Shown: in pieces, positions 43,442 through 52,348 of the stretch
Layout: the number at the start of each line of letters is the position of its first letter
How positions within the stretch are numbered: the first letter of the stretch is position 1
NCBI RefSeq assembly: GCF_013359755.1
Contig: NZ_JABMCJ010000093.1
Span: 186,001 to 250,000, forward strand
Direction: 5' to 3'
DNA: 64,000 nt
Origin: Tardiphaga robiniae
GTDB lineage: Bacteria > Pseudomonadota > Alphaproteobacteria > Rhizobiales > Xanthobacteraceae
Translations under genes and position numbers: made by a program
Notes under the pieces: model-generated
Databases searched by the model: none
Seen by the model: only the letters and a program-made list of their open reading frames with translations
What the model was told of the DNA's origin: nothing

Positions 43442-44758
43442 ATGCAGTTTGACCGTCGACAGCTTTTGCTCGGGGGAGTCGGCACTGCCGCGGGCCTCAT
43501 GCTTCCAGGCAGCGCGTTCGCGCAATCGCCGGCGACGATCGGCACATTTCCGGAAGGCGTCACTGCGGATTCGGTCTTCGTCGGTCTGACCATACCGCTC
43601 ACCGGTGTGTTCTCGGGCGACGGCGGAGATCTCAAGCTCGGCTATGAACTGGCCATCGCGCAGATCAATGCCGGCGGCGACATCGCGCAGAAGTGGGGCC
43701 TCAAGGGCAAGGGCGTGCTCGGCCGGCAGATCAAGTACAAGGTCTCCGACACCGAAGGTAAGCCCAACCTCGACGTGCAGAGCGCGACGCAGTTCATCCA
43801 GCGCGACAAGGCGATCATGGTGTCGGGCTCGGTGTCATCAGCCAGCGCCATCGCGCTCGAAGAACTCGGTTCGCGCGAGAAGGTGCTGTACATGGTCGGC
43901 ATCGCCGGCTCCAACGACATCACTGGCAAGAACTGCCAGCGCTACGGCTTCCGCTCGCAGCAGAACGCTTACATGGCCGCGAAAGCGATGGCGCCCGTCG
44001 TCGCCAAGGCGCTCGGCAAGAACGTGAAGTCGGCCTTCCTCGTGCCTGACTACACCTATGGCCATACCGTCTATGACAGCTTCGCCAAGTTCTCGGCGGA
44101 GCAGGGCTGGAAGCAAGTCGCCAAGGAAGTCGTGCCGCTCGGCACCACCGACTATTCGTCGGCGCTCCTGAACATCGCCAATAGCGGCGCGGACGTATTC
44201 GTCAACATCGCCTTCGGCGGCGATGCGGTCGCTTCGACCAAGCAGGCCGAACAGTTCGGCGTGCTCAAGCGCATGAAGCTTGTGGTGCCGAACCTGTCCT
44301 CGTTTCAGGACAAGGAGCTCGGCGCCGAGCTGATGCAGGGCGTCTATGGCAGCTGCGACTTCTGGTGGGGACTGCAGGACACCTATCCGCTCGCCAAGAC
44401 CTTCGTCGAGAGCTTCGTGGCGCAGAACAAGTACTATCCGCGCTGGGGCGCGCATATCGGCTACATGCAGACCTATCTGTGGGCGATGTCGGTCGAACGC
44501 GCCGGTACGTTCAATCCGGTCGATGTGATCAAGGCGATGGAGAGCTCCAAGGTGCAGCCTTACGAGACGACCATCGGCAAGGTCTATTTCCGCGCCGAAG
44601 ATCACCAGATGGTGCGGCCGATCCCGATCCTGCGCGGCAAGAAGCCGTCCGAGATGAAGAACAAGGAAGACTTCTACGAGATCGTCGATATTGCGGATGG
44701 CGAGAGCGTGATGAACGCGCCGGACTTCTTCGGCTGCAAGCTCGGCCCCTACACCTAA
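43442..44758 (+). CDS. Branched-chain amino acid-type ABC transporter, substrate-binding protein
   Basis: 438 residues from ATG 43442, with GAAGGG about nine bases upstream. The N-terminus FDRRQLLLGG followed by a hydrophobic run to AFAQ is a twin-arginine-type signal, less common for liv binding proteins. The mature part is a type I periplasmic binding fold (GLTIPLTGVFSGDG, NAGGDIAQKW, VSGSVSSASA). Substrate may be an amino acid, amide or aromatic acid; the family is broad. First gene of a five-component importer. Confidence 0.9.
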   Translation: MQFDRRQLLLGGVGTAAGLMLPGSAFAQSPATIGTFPEGVTADSVFVGLTIPLTGVFSGDGGDLKLGYELAIAQINAGGDIAQKWGLKGKGVLGRQIKYKVSDTEGKPNLDVQSATQFIQRDKAIMVSGSVSSASAIALEELGSREKVLYMVGIAGSNDITGKNCQRYGFRSQQNAYMAAKAMAPVVAKALGKNVKSAFLVPDYTYGHTVYDSFAKFSAEQGWKQVAKEVVPLGTTDYSSALLNIANSGADVFVNIAFGGDAVASTKQAEQFGVLKRMKLVVPNLSSFQDKELGAELMQGVYGSCDFWWGLQDTYPLAKTFVESFVAQNKYYPRWGAHIGYMQTYLWAMSVERAGTFNPVDVIKAMESSKVQPYETTIGKVYFRAEDHQMVRPIPILRGKKPSEMKNKEDFYEIVDIADGESVMNAPDFFGCKLGPYT

Positions 44759-44766
44759 GGATCACC

Positions 44767-45642
44767 ATGCCAAGCTGGCCCGTCCTCATCTCCCAGGCCT
44801 TTAATGGCCTGGCCCTCGGCACACTGCTGGCCCTCGTCAGTAGCGGGCTGACGATCATCCTGGGCACGCTTGGCGTCCTCAACTTCGCTCACGGCGCGCT
44901 GTTCGCCGTGGGCGCCTATGCCGCTTTCGTCCTGCTGCAATACACGTCGTCTTTCGTGCTCGCGATCGTCGTCGGCTGCGGCTTCATGCTGGTGCTCGGC
45001 TTCTTGCTGGAACGCATCATCATCCGTTATTTCTACGACCGGCCGCATGAGGATCAGATCCTTGTCACTTACGGCGTGGGCATCGTGCTCGTCGAATGCG
45101 TGCGTGCAGCCTTCGGCGGCAATGCGCAGCGTGTGCCGGTGCCGTCCTGGGGGCAGGGCGCGACCCAGATGGGCTTCCTGATCTATCCGACTTATCGCCT
45201 GCAACTGATCGCCATCATTGCCGGGCTGCTGCTCAGTCTCTATCTCGTGCTCTATCGCACCTCGATGGGCCTTGTGGTTCGCGCCGGCATCGAGAATCCC
45301 GGCATGGTCGGCATCCTCGGCATCAATGTGCGCCGCGCCTTCCTGCTGGTCTTCGCCATCGGCGTTGTCGCCGTCGGTCTCGCCGGCATGCTCTATGCGC
45401 CGGTCGTGGCCGTGACGCCGGACATGGGCGCCAATTTCATGGCGCAGTCTTTCGTGGTCATCGTGCTCGGCGGCCTCGGCTCGTTCCCGGGCGCAGTCAT
45501 CGGCGGCCTGATCGCGGGCGAGATCATCAGCCTGACCAGTGCTTTCAACTCGTCCTATTCGGAAGTGATGCTCTACGCGCTGATGGCGGTGCTGCTGATC
45601 ATGCGCCCGCAAGGCCTGTTCGGTTCGGAAGGCCGCGCATGA
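44767..45642 (+). CDS. livH: Branched-chain amino acid-type ABC transporter permease (LivH)
   Basis: 291 residues from ATG 44767, with AAGGA six bases upstream and eight bases after the binding protein. About eight membrane segments with the LivH hallmarks GLTIILGTLGVLNFAHGA and GLGSFPGAVIGG. The open frame extends further 5' but overlaps the binding protein. It ends with an ATGA overlap with the fused permease-ATPase. Confidence 0.93.
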   Translation: MPSWPVLISQAFNGLALGTLLALVSSGLTIILGTLGVLNFAHGALFAVGAYAAFVLLQYTSSFVLAIVVGCGFMLVLGFLLERIIIRYFYDRPHEDQILVTYGVGIVLVECVRAAFGGNAQRVPVPSWGQGATQMGFLIYPTYRLQLIAIIAGLLLSLYLVLYRTSMGLVVRAGIENPGMVGILGINVRRAFLLVFAIGVVAVGLAGMLYAPVVAVTPDMGANFMAQSFVVIVLGGLGSFPGAVIGGLIAGEIISLTSAFNSSYSEVMLYALMAVLLIMRPQGLFGSEGRA

Positions 45643-47505
45643 TGCGTCCTCGTTCCGGCGGCTTGCGGGGCTGGCTTCCCGAACTCGCGGTGCTGTGCAC
45701 GCTGATCGTGGCACCCATCGTGTTCCCGCATCTCGGTTTCTCGACAGATCTGCTGACACGCGTGCTGAACTGGGGCCTGATCGGCCTCGGCTTCGACATC
45801 CTGTTCGGTCTCACCGGTCTGCTGTCGTTCGGGCAGGCGGCATTCTTCGGCGTCGGCGGTTTCGTCAGCGCCTATCTGCTGGTGTCCCACACCGTCGACA
45901 GCGTCTGGCTGGCGCTGGCGATCGGCACCGTCGCAGCCGGCCTGTTCGGCCTCCTGGTCGGCTGGTTCGCCGTGCGCCGTATCGGCATCTATTTCACAAT
46001 GATTACGCTGGCCTTCGGCCAGATGGCCTATTTCATCGAGAATTCGCCGCTGTCGGAGTACACCGGCGGCGAGAACGGAATCCCCGGCGTGCCGGTGCCG
46101 GTGCTCGGCTTCGGCGCCAATGCGATCCGCATCAGCGCGGGCATGCCGATGTATATCTTGTTCGCAGCGATCTTCTTCCTCGGCTACGTGCTGGCGCGCC
46201 GCATCGTCGGCTCGCCGGTCGGCGCGATCCTGCTGGCGATCAAGGAGAACACCGGCCGCGTCGCGATGCTTGGCCATAACGTGCCGGCCTACAAGCTGAC
46301 GGCCTTTGTCATCGCCGCGCTCTATGCCGGTCTTGCCGGCGGTCTGCTCGGCTCGTTCCAGAGCTACATGCCGCCGGATGCGTTCTCGCTGGAGACGTCG
46401 GGACAACTCGTAGTTCAGACCATCGTCGGCGGCGCCGGCACGCTGATCGGTCCGCTGGTCGGCGCGGCCGTCTGGCTGTGGCTTCGCGACAATCTGCAGC
46501 TCATTCCGGGCTTTGCGATCCTGTGGAAGCTGGTGCTCGGCATCGCTTTCATCATTCTGGTGATCGGCCTGCGCCGCGGCATCTGCGGCGAGATCGCCCA
46601 TTGGTGGAACGAACGCCGTAATCTGGCTGCCGCACGGGCGGCCGAGGCCAAAACCGAAACCATCGAAGCCCACAATACAGATCCAATCACCAAACCTGTG
46701 GCACCGCCCAAGGATGTCAGGCTGACCCTTGCTGAGCCCACGACGGGCGACAGCGACATTGCACTCGAAGCCCGGTCTCTGGCGCGGCACTATGGTGGCC
46801 TCAAAGCCGTCGATGGCGTCTCGTTCAAGGTTCGCCGCGGCTCGATCCATGCGGTGATCGGCCCGAATGGCGCCGGCAAGAGCACGCTGTTCAAGATGCT
46901 GCTTGACGAGGTCAGCCCGTCCTCCGGTGAAGTCTTGTTGTTCGGCGAGAAGGTCACGGGTGTCGGCGTCAGCCGCGCGGCGCAGCTCGGCATCGCCAAA
47001 AGCAACCAGCTCAATCAGCTGTTTCCCAACCTGTCGGTGCGCAAGAACCTGCGGATCGCGGCACTGGCACGCCGTCGCGGCCCGATGCGCTTTGACCTGT
47101 TGCGCGGAGCCGGCAGCATTCCCGACGTCGAGGAGCAGATCGTCTCGATCCTCGGCCTGCTCAATCTCGTCGAACGCGCCGATACGCCGGCACATATTCT
47201 GGCCTACGGCGAAAAGCGCCGGCTCGAAATCGGCATGGCGCTGGCGACCAGCCCGAACGTATTGCTGCTTGACGAACCGCTGGCCGGCATGAGCCCGGCA
47301 GAACGCCTCGCGACCTGTGCCTTCATTCGCGATATCGGGCGCTCGCGAACCGTGGTCATCGTCGAGCACGATCTCGACGCCATCTTCGAACTCGCCGAGC
47401 GCATCACCGTGCTCTATGAGGGCCGGCTGCTGGCGGATGGCACCGCCGACGAGATCCGGCGCAATCCGGCCGTGCAGGACGCCTATCTGGGAGGGCTGCA
47501 CGCGC

Positions 47506-47519
<14 letters not shown>
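45639..47519 (+). CDS. Fused LivM permease - LivG ATPase
   Basis: 626 residues. Residues 1-310 are a LivM permease (GLTGLLSFGQAAFFGVG; RAVGLAIKENTGRVAMLG-type loop; GAGTLIGPLVGAA). A 60-residue hydrophilic linker rich in Ala, Glu, Thr and Pro follows (about 325-370). Residues 375-626 are an ATPase with Walker A GPNGAGKST, VRKNL, Walker B VLLLDEPLAGM and VIVEHD. The signature is altered: instead of LSxGQ it reads ILAYGEKRR, which is normal for LivG. One continuous frame with no stop or frameshift signs. Overlaps livF by 14 bases. Confidence 0.9.
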
Positions 47520-48210
<691 letters not shown>

Positions 48211-48227
48211 TTCCCTGGATATCATCC

Positions 48228-48246
48228 CCGGGGACGAGGTCCCCGG
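48228..48246. terminator. Terminator-like hairpin after livF
   Basis: CCGGGGAC-GAG-GTCCCCGG, a perfect 8-base stem with a 3-base loop, 18 bases after the livF stop and 13 bases before the stop of the convergent small gene. No T run follows on the plus strand. Confidence 0.5.
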
Positions 48247-48258
48247 CTGCCTGATTCC

Positions 48259-48432
48259 CTAGATTTCGATCGGCACCGCGAGGCGCCCGATCAGGAGCGC
48301 CACCTCATCGAGGTGATCGCTGTCATGCGCCTCGACGGCTTCGGCGAGCCGGGTGACGCATTCGTCATCACTGATAAAGGGCAGGGAGTTGAGATCGGTC
48401 GGAAGCGCGCGGTCGGTGTGCGTGGCTGGCAT
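48259..48432 (-). CDS. Small acidic protein, 57 aa
   Basis: A short frame (MPATHTDRAL start, LAVPIEI end) with a strong ribosome binding site GAGGTGA four bases before the ATG. The second half is acidic and helical (DDECVTRLAEAVEAH, DEVALLIGRL). No known domain. Convergent to livF. Function unknown. Confidence 0.6.
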   Translation of the reverse strand: MPATHTDRALPTDLNSLPFISDDECVTRLAEAVEAHDSDHLDEVALLIGRLAVPIEI

Positions 48433-48708
48433 CGGTCACCTCGTTCGATTCGGAACTTGTTCAACGTCGCAACGGGCAGTCTTGCGGTGCAATAAGACTA
48501 AATAGCGACACGGTTGGAAAGATTATTCTTCGCCCGCATGCGACATGGGCCCGGTGAGAACGGGCCGAGCATCAAGAAAATCCCGTAACATGAGGCTTTT
48601 TCGGAGTTTTCCCCGATTGGCGGCCTCTATGGGAAGAGGTGCATTTCCTGCTTTCCAAGCGCGGATCGCTTTGTTATACGCTGCGGCCTGCGAACAAGCT
48701 TCGCACGT

Positions 48709-48783
48709 TCCCTGGTAGCTCAGCGGTAGAGCATTCGACTGTTAATCGAATGGTCGCTGGTTCGAATCCAGCCCGGGGAGCCA
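48709..48783 (+). tRNA. tRNA-Asn (anticodon GTT)
   Basis: A 75-base cloverleaf with encoded CCA. Acceptor TCCCTGG pairs with CCGGGGA (one T-G). The anticodon stem TTCGA/TCGAA encloses CTGTTAA, giving GTT. T arm GCTGGTTCGAATCCAGC. Confidence 0.96.
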
Positions 48784-48934
48784 AACATCCTTCCGCAAAA
48801 ATGGCTGCCAGAAACCGCGCTCGGGACCGCCTCGATAGCGCATTGGCTGCTGTGTTTTTACGAACCTTGCATCCCGCTGTGCGCTGCCGTAATTCCTGCA
48901 AAAGGAACTTCCAGCCGTTTGCAAGGGATTGCTC

Positions 48935-49513
48935 ATGTCCGACTTTTCGACCGCACGCCAGAAGATGGTTGATGGTCAGGTGCGTCCCAGCGACGTCACC
49001 GATTTGCGCATCATTGACGCCATGCTTGCGGTGCCGCGCGAGGAGTTCGTTCCTGCCAGCCAGCGCGCCATGGCCTATCTGGACCTCGACCTGGAGGTCG
49101 CCCCGAATCGCTTTCTAATCAAGCCGGTGGTGCTGGCGCGGATGCTGCAGGCCTCCGACGTAAAGGCGACCGACAAGGTTCTGGTGGTTGGTTGCCCCAC
49201 GGGCTATGCGGCCGCCGTGATCGCCCAGTTTGCCGGGCAGGTCACCAGCGCGGCCGGCATGGCGGCTGATGGCGATGCCGCGAACGGCCCCTATGATCTG
49301 ATCGTTCTGGCCGGCGCGACGGAAATCGTCCCGACGAGGCTCTACAAGCAGCTGGCACCCGGCGGGCAACTTGTGGGCGTATTCGCCCTGACCAAGCCCG
49401 CCCGCGCCGTGATCGTGACCCATTCCCACGAGGATTTTGGCTCCCGCCCGCTGTTCGATGCTACCGCGCCAGTTCTGCCGGGCATGGAAAAGCTCCCGGC
49501 ATTCGTTTTCTAG
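48935..49513 (+). CDS. Protein-L-isoaspartate methyltransferase-like protein, probably degenerate
   Basis: 192 residues that follow the Pcm family at both ends (ARQKMVDGQVRP, VPREEFVPA; PYDLIVLAGAT, KQLAPGGQLVGVF). The SAM-binding motif I reads VLVVGCPTGY instead of the usual GxGxGY, and the segment that should follow (beta-2 with its acidic residue and the next helix, about 25-30 residues) is missing. SAM binding is therefore doubtful. Close relatives in this group sit next to tolC, as here. Either a reduced, repurposed protein or a decaying one; the frame is intact. Confidence 0.75.
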   Translation: MSDFSTARQKMVDGQVRPSDVTDLRIIDAMLAVPREEFVPASQRAMAYLDLDLEVAPNRFLIKPVVLARMLQASDVKATDKVLVVGCPTGYAAAVIAQFAGQVTSAAGMAADGDAANGPYDLIVLAGATEIVPTRLYKQLAPGGQLVGVFALTKPARAVIVTHSHEDFGSRPLFDATAPVLPGMEKLPAFVF

Positions 49514-49727
49514 GGCTGACTGTCCGCCTTATCGGGCATCGGGGCACCGCTAATATCGCCAGCGGTAATTACAAGTGTGGCTTGGATGTCCCATTCGCCA
49601 AGTTTTCACTGTCAAGTTTCCACGAGAGGTTCCGTCTCGCCAATGCGAGGAATATGGTGAGTGGAGACTCGCTAACGGACATCATCTGTTCGGTCGCCAT
49701 AAGTATGCGCCCGGATCAGTGAACGGC

Positions 49728-51137
49728 ATGAATGGATTACCAAGAATGGGCGGCGTAAAAGCTCTCACCGGTGCTGCAGCTGCGGCCCTTTTGCTGGCAT
49801 TTGCCGGAGCGTCACCCGTTCTGGCTGACACGATCGAAGCGGCGTTGGTTCGCGCTTATCAGAACAATCCTCAATTGAATGCCCAGCGCGCTTCGGTGCG
49901 CGTCACTGACGAGAACGTGCCGCAGGCTTTGTCGGGTTATCGGCCGAGGGTCGCTATCACCGCGAGCGGCGGCTATCAGTACACGGACGCGGTCAACAGC
50001 ATTGCAGGTACTGCGACCGCAATTCACGGCGTGCAGGTTCCCCGCGCCGTTGGCGCGACCATCACTCAGAATGTGTACAACGGCCAGCAGACTGCAAACC
50101 GTACCCGAGCTGCCGAAAGCCAGGTATCGTCCGCACGCGAAGGCCTGCGCGTGCTGGAACAGTCAGTGTTGCTTTCCGCCGCGACTATCTACATGGATTA
50201 CCTGCGCGACGCGGCCACCGTCGAGGTTCAGCGCAGCAACGTGCGTGTGCTCGAGCAGACGCTGAAGCAGACCCGCGACCGGTTCAATGTCGGCGAAGTC
50301 ACGCGCACCGACGTGGCGCAGTCCGAGGCGCAGCTCGCCGCCGGCCGTACGCAGTTGCTGAGCGCCGAATCGACGCTGACGACCACGCGCTCGAATTTCC
50401 GCCGCATTATCGGCAACGAGCCGGTGGCTTTGCAGGCAGGTTCGCCAGTCGACCGCTTTCTGCCCGCCACGCTACCTGCCGCTATCGAGCTCGGCCTCAC
50501 TGAAAATCCGAGCGTGACCGCAGCAATGTTCGGGGTCGACATCAGTTTCCTGAACACCAAGGTCAACGAAGGCGCACTGTTTCCAACAGTGACGCTGACG
50601 GCCAACATCCAGCAGGGTTGGGAACAGTCGATCTCGCAGCCGCGCGGTCTGACGGCGTCAGGCATCGCCCAGGTGTCGGTCCCGGTTTACCAGGGCGGCG
50701 GCGAATATTCGCTGATCCGTCAGTCCAAGGAAACGCTCGCGCAGCAACGCCTCGCTCTCGACCAGACGCGCGATCAGGCGCGCGCGAGCGTCGTGCAGGC
50801 CTGGGGTCAGTTGCTGGCGGGTAGGGCGCAGGTCTCGTCCGCACAGGCACAGGTGCAGGCTTCCGAAATTGCGCTGAACGGCGTTCGCGAAGAAGCCAAG
50901 GCCGGCCAGCGCACCACGCTCGACGTGTTGAATGCCCAGCAGGCGCTGGTGAACGCGCGCGTCGCGCTTGTCACGGCGCAGCATGATCGTGTGGTGGCAT
51001 CATACTCGGTGCTCAACGCAGTTGGCCGTCTGTCACCGATGGTGATGAAGCTGAACACCAATGTGTATGACCCCAGCGTGCACTATCATCAGGTGCGCGA
51101 TAGCTGGGTCGGCGTGCGTACGCCCGACGGACGCTAA
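49728..51137 (+). CDS. tolC: TolC-family outer-membrane channel
   Basis: About 469 residues from ATG 49728 (ATG 49746 is also possible; the frame is open to 49575 but the upstream part has no signal peptide). Signal peptide ends PVLADT. Two outer-membrane efflux repeats with TolC-type motifs (ALVRAYQNNPQLNAQRAS, RDRFNVGEVTRTDVAQSEAQL, RTTLDVLNAQQALVNARV). It serves as exit duct for type I secretion or drug efflux. Followed by a good terminator hairpin (51168-51191). Confidence 0.92.
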   Translation: MNGLPRMGGVKALTGAAAAALLLAFAGASPVLADTIEAALVRAYQNNPQLNAQRASVRVTDENVPQALSGYRPRVAITASGGYQYTDAVNSIAGTATAIHGVQVPRAVGATITQNVYNGQQTANRTRAAESQVSSAREGLRVLEQSVLLSAATIYMDYLRDAATVEVQRSNVRVLEQTLKQTRDRFNVGEVTRTDVAQSEAQLAAGRTQLLSAESTLTTTRSNFRRIIGNEPVALQAGSPVDRFLPATLPAAIELGLTENPSVTAAMFGVDISFLNTKVNEGALFPTVTLTANIQQGWEQSISQPRGLTASGIAQVSVPVYQGGGEYSLIRQSKETLAQQRLALDQTRDQARASVVQAWGQLLAGRAQVSSAQAQVQASEIALNGVREEAKAGQRTTLDVLNAQQALVNARVALVTAQHDRVVASYSVLNAVGRLSPMVMKLNTNVYDPSVHYHQVRDSWVGVRTPDGR

Positions 51138-51167
51138 CGCGCTCGGATATCACCTGATATCGTGTCG

Positions 51168-51191
51168 AAAGGGCCGCTTGTGCGGCCCTTT
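51168..51191 (+). terminator. Terminator hairpin after tolC
   Basis: AAAGGGCCGC-TTGT-GCGGCCCTTT, a perfect 10-base stem with a 4-base loop, 30 bases after the tolC stop. The right arm ends in TTT, giving a short U tract. Confidence 0.75.
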
Positions 51192-51428
51192 GCTTGCAAT
51201 CAATTTGTCCGATGACGTACCGTTTGCATTGCTGGCTTAGCGATTCGGAATGCCTCTCCTAATTCCTTGGGCATTTCCCGCGCGACAGCTGGTGGTCAGG
51301 CCTCGCTTGATCTTGGGGACAAGTCAGGCTTGCGCGCTGAATCGAACGGTCGTCAAAACGACAACCCGCAAATTCAGCCTCGTCTGGTGTAAAATATTGA
51401 CGAGAGCGTTGATGATGCGGAGTCGGAC

Positions 51429-52172
51429 ATGACGCAACCTGCAAAGGTCCAGGAGCCCTCGATGGAGGAGATTCTGGCGTCGATCCGACGTATCATCGCC
51501 GACGACGAAGCGAAGCCGGCCGTCGCCGAAGTTGCTCCTCCGCCGCCGCCCAAGCCAGCTCCTGCACCCAAGCCTGCTGCGATGACAGACATCCCGCCGT
51601 CGGCGATTCCTGCCGCGCAGGCTGCTGCCGCCAAAGCACCGCCTCCAGCCCCGAAGCTCGCGCCACCGCCGCCGGAGCCTGCTGCCTCCAACAGCCAGGA
51701 CGACATCGACGCGATGTTGGCCAGCTTGGAAGCCGCGACCACCGAGGAAGAGGTGCGCCCGGCGCAGCCCGACGGTGATGTGTTCGAACTGACCGACGAG
51801 ATGGTGGTCGCCGACCCCGAGCCGGAACCCGCATTCCAGCATGTCGAGCCGGATGACGACCTCGAATTCGCCGAAGCTGTCGCTGCCAGCAGCCAACGAC
51901 CCGCACCGCGCTTCGACCCGCCGTCCTATGATCCGCCCCCGGTCGCACCGCAGCAGCAGATCCTGTCACACAGCACCGTGTCGTCCGTGGAGTCGGCCTT
52001 CAATGCGCTGGCCAATACGGTCCTGAGCAACAACGCGCGGACCCTTGAGGATCTCGTCAAGGAGATGCTGCGTCCGATGCTGAAGTCCTGGCTGGACGAC
52101 AACCTGCCGGGCCTCGTCGAGCGCATCGTCAAGGCTGAGATCGAGCGCGTCTCGCGCGGCGGCGGCCGCTAA
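51429..52172 (+). CDS. popZ: Polar organizing protein PopZ-like (DUF2497)
   Basis: 247 residues in the PopZ layout: a conserved N-terminal helix with SMEEILASIRRIIADD (residues 11-26), a long disordered Pro/Ala/Glu-rich linker (about 30-185) and a conserved C-terminal oligomerisation region (LEDLVKEMLRPMLKSWLDDNLP, then KAEIERVSRG). PopZ forms a polar hub that holds chromosome centromeres and recruits cell-cycle regulators. Location directly upstream of valS matches other alphaproteobacteria. A TAAAAT hexamer at 51390-51395 may be a -10 element. Confidence 0.9.
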   Translation: MTQPAKVQEPSMEEILASIRRIIADDEAKPAVAEVAPPPPPKPAPAPKPAAMTDIPPSAIPAAQAAAAKAPPPAPKLAPPPPEPAASNSQDDIDAMLASLEAATTEEEVRPAQPDGDVFELTDEMVVADPEPEPAFQHVEPDDDLEFAEAVAASSQRPAPRFDPPSYDPPPVAPQQQILSHSTVSSVESAFNALANTVLSNNARTLEDLVKEMLRPMLKSWLDDNLPGLVERIVKAEIERVSRGGGR

Positions 52173-52348
52173 GCCCGCGAGACAGGCAACGACGGCCTTT
52201 CAGGGCCTTCGTTTGGCCCTCCGGGGTGGTTAAACAGCCCTATATGTTGACTTGAGCCGCGCTGGCGGGTTTCTAGCGCCATCGGCTTCCTGCGTTCGCC
52301 CCAGGCCCTAAAACCGTGGCCGAAAACCCCTGATTTGATTGAATTGTC

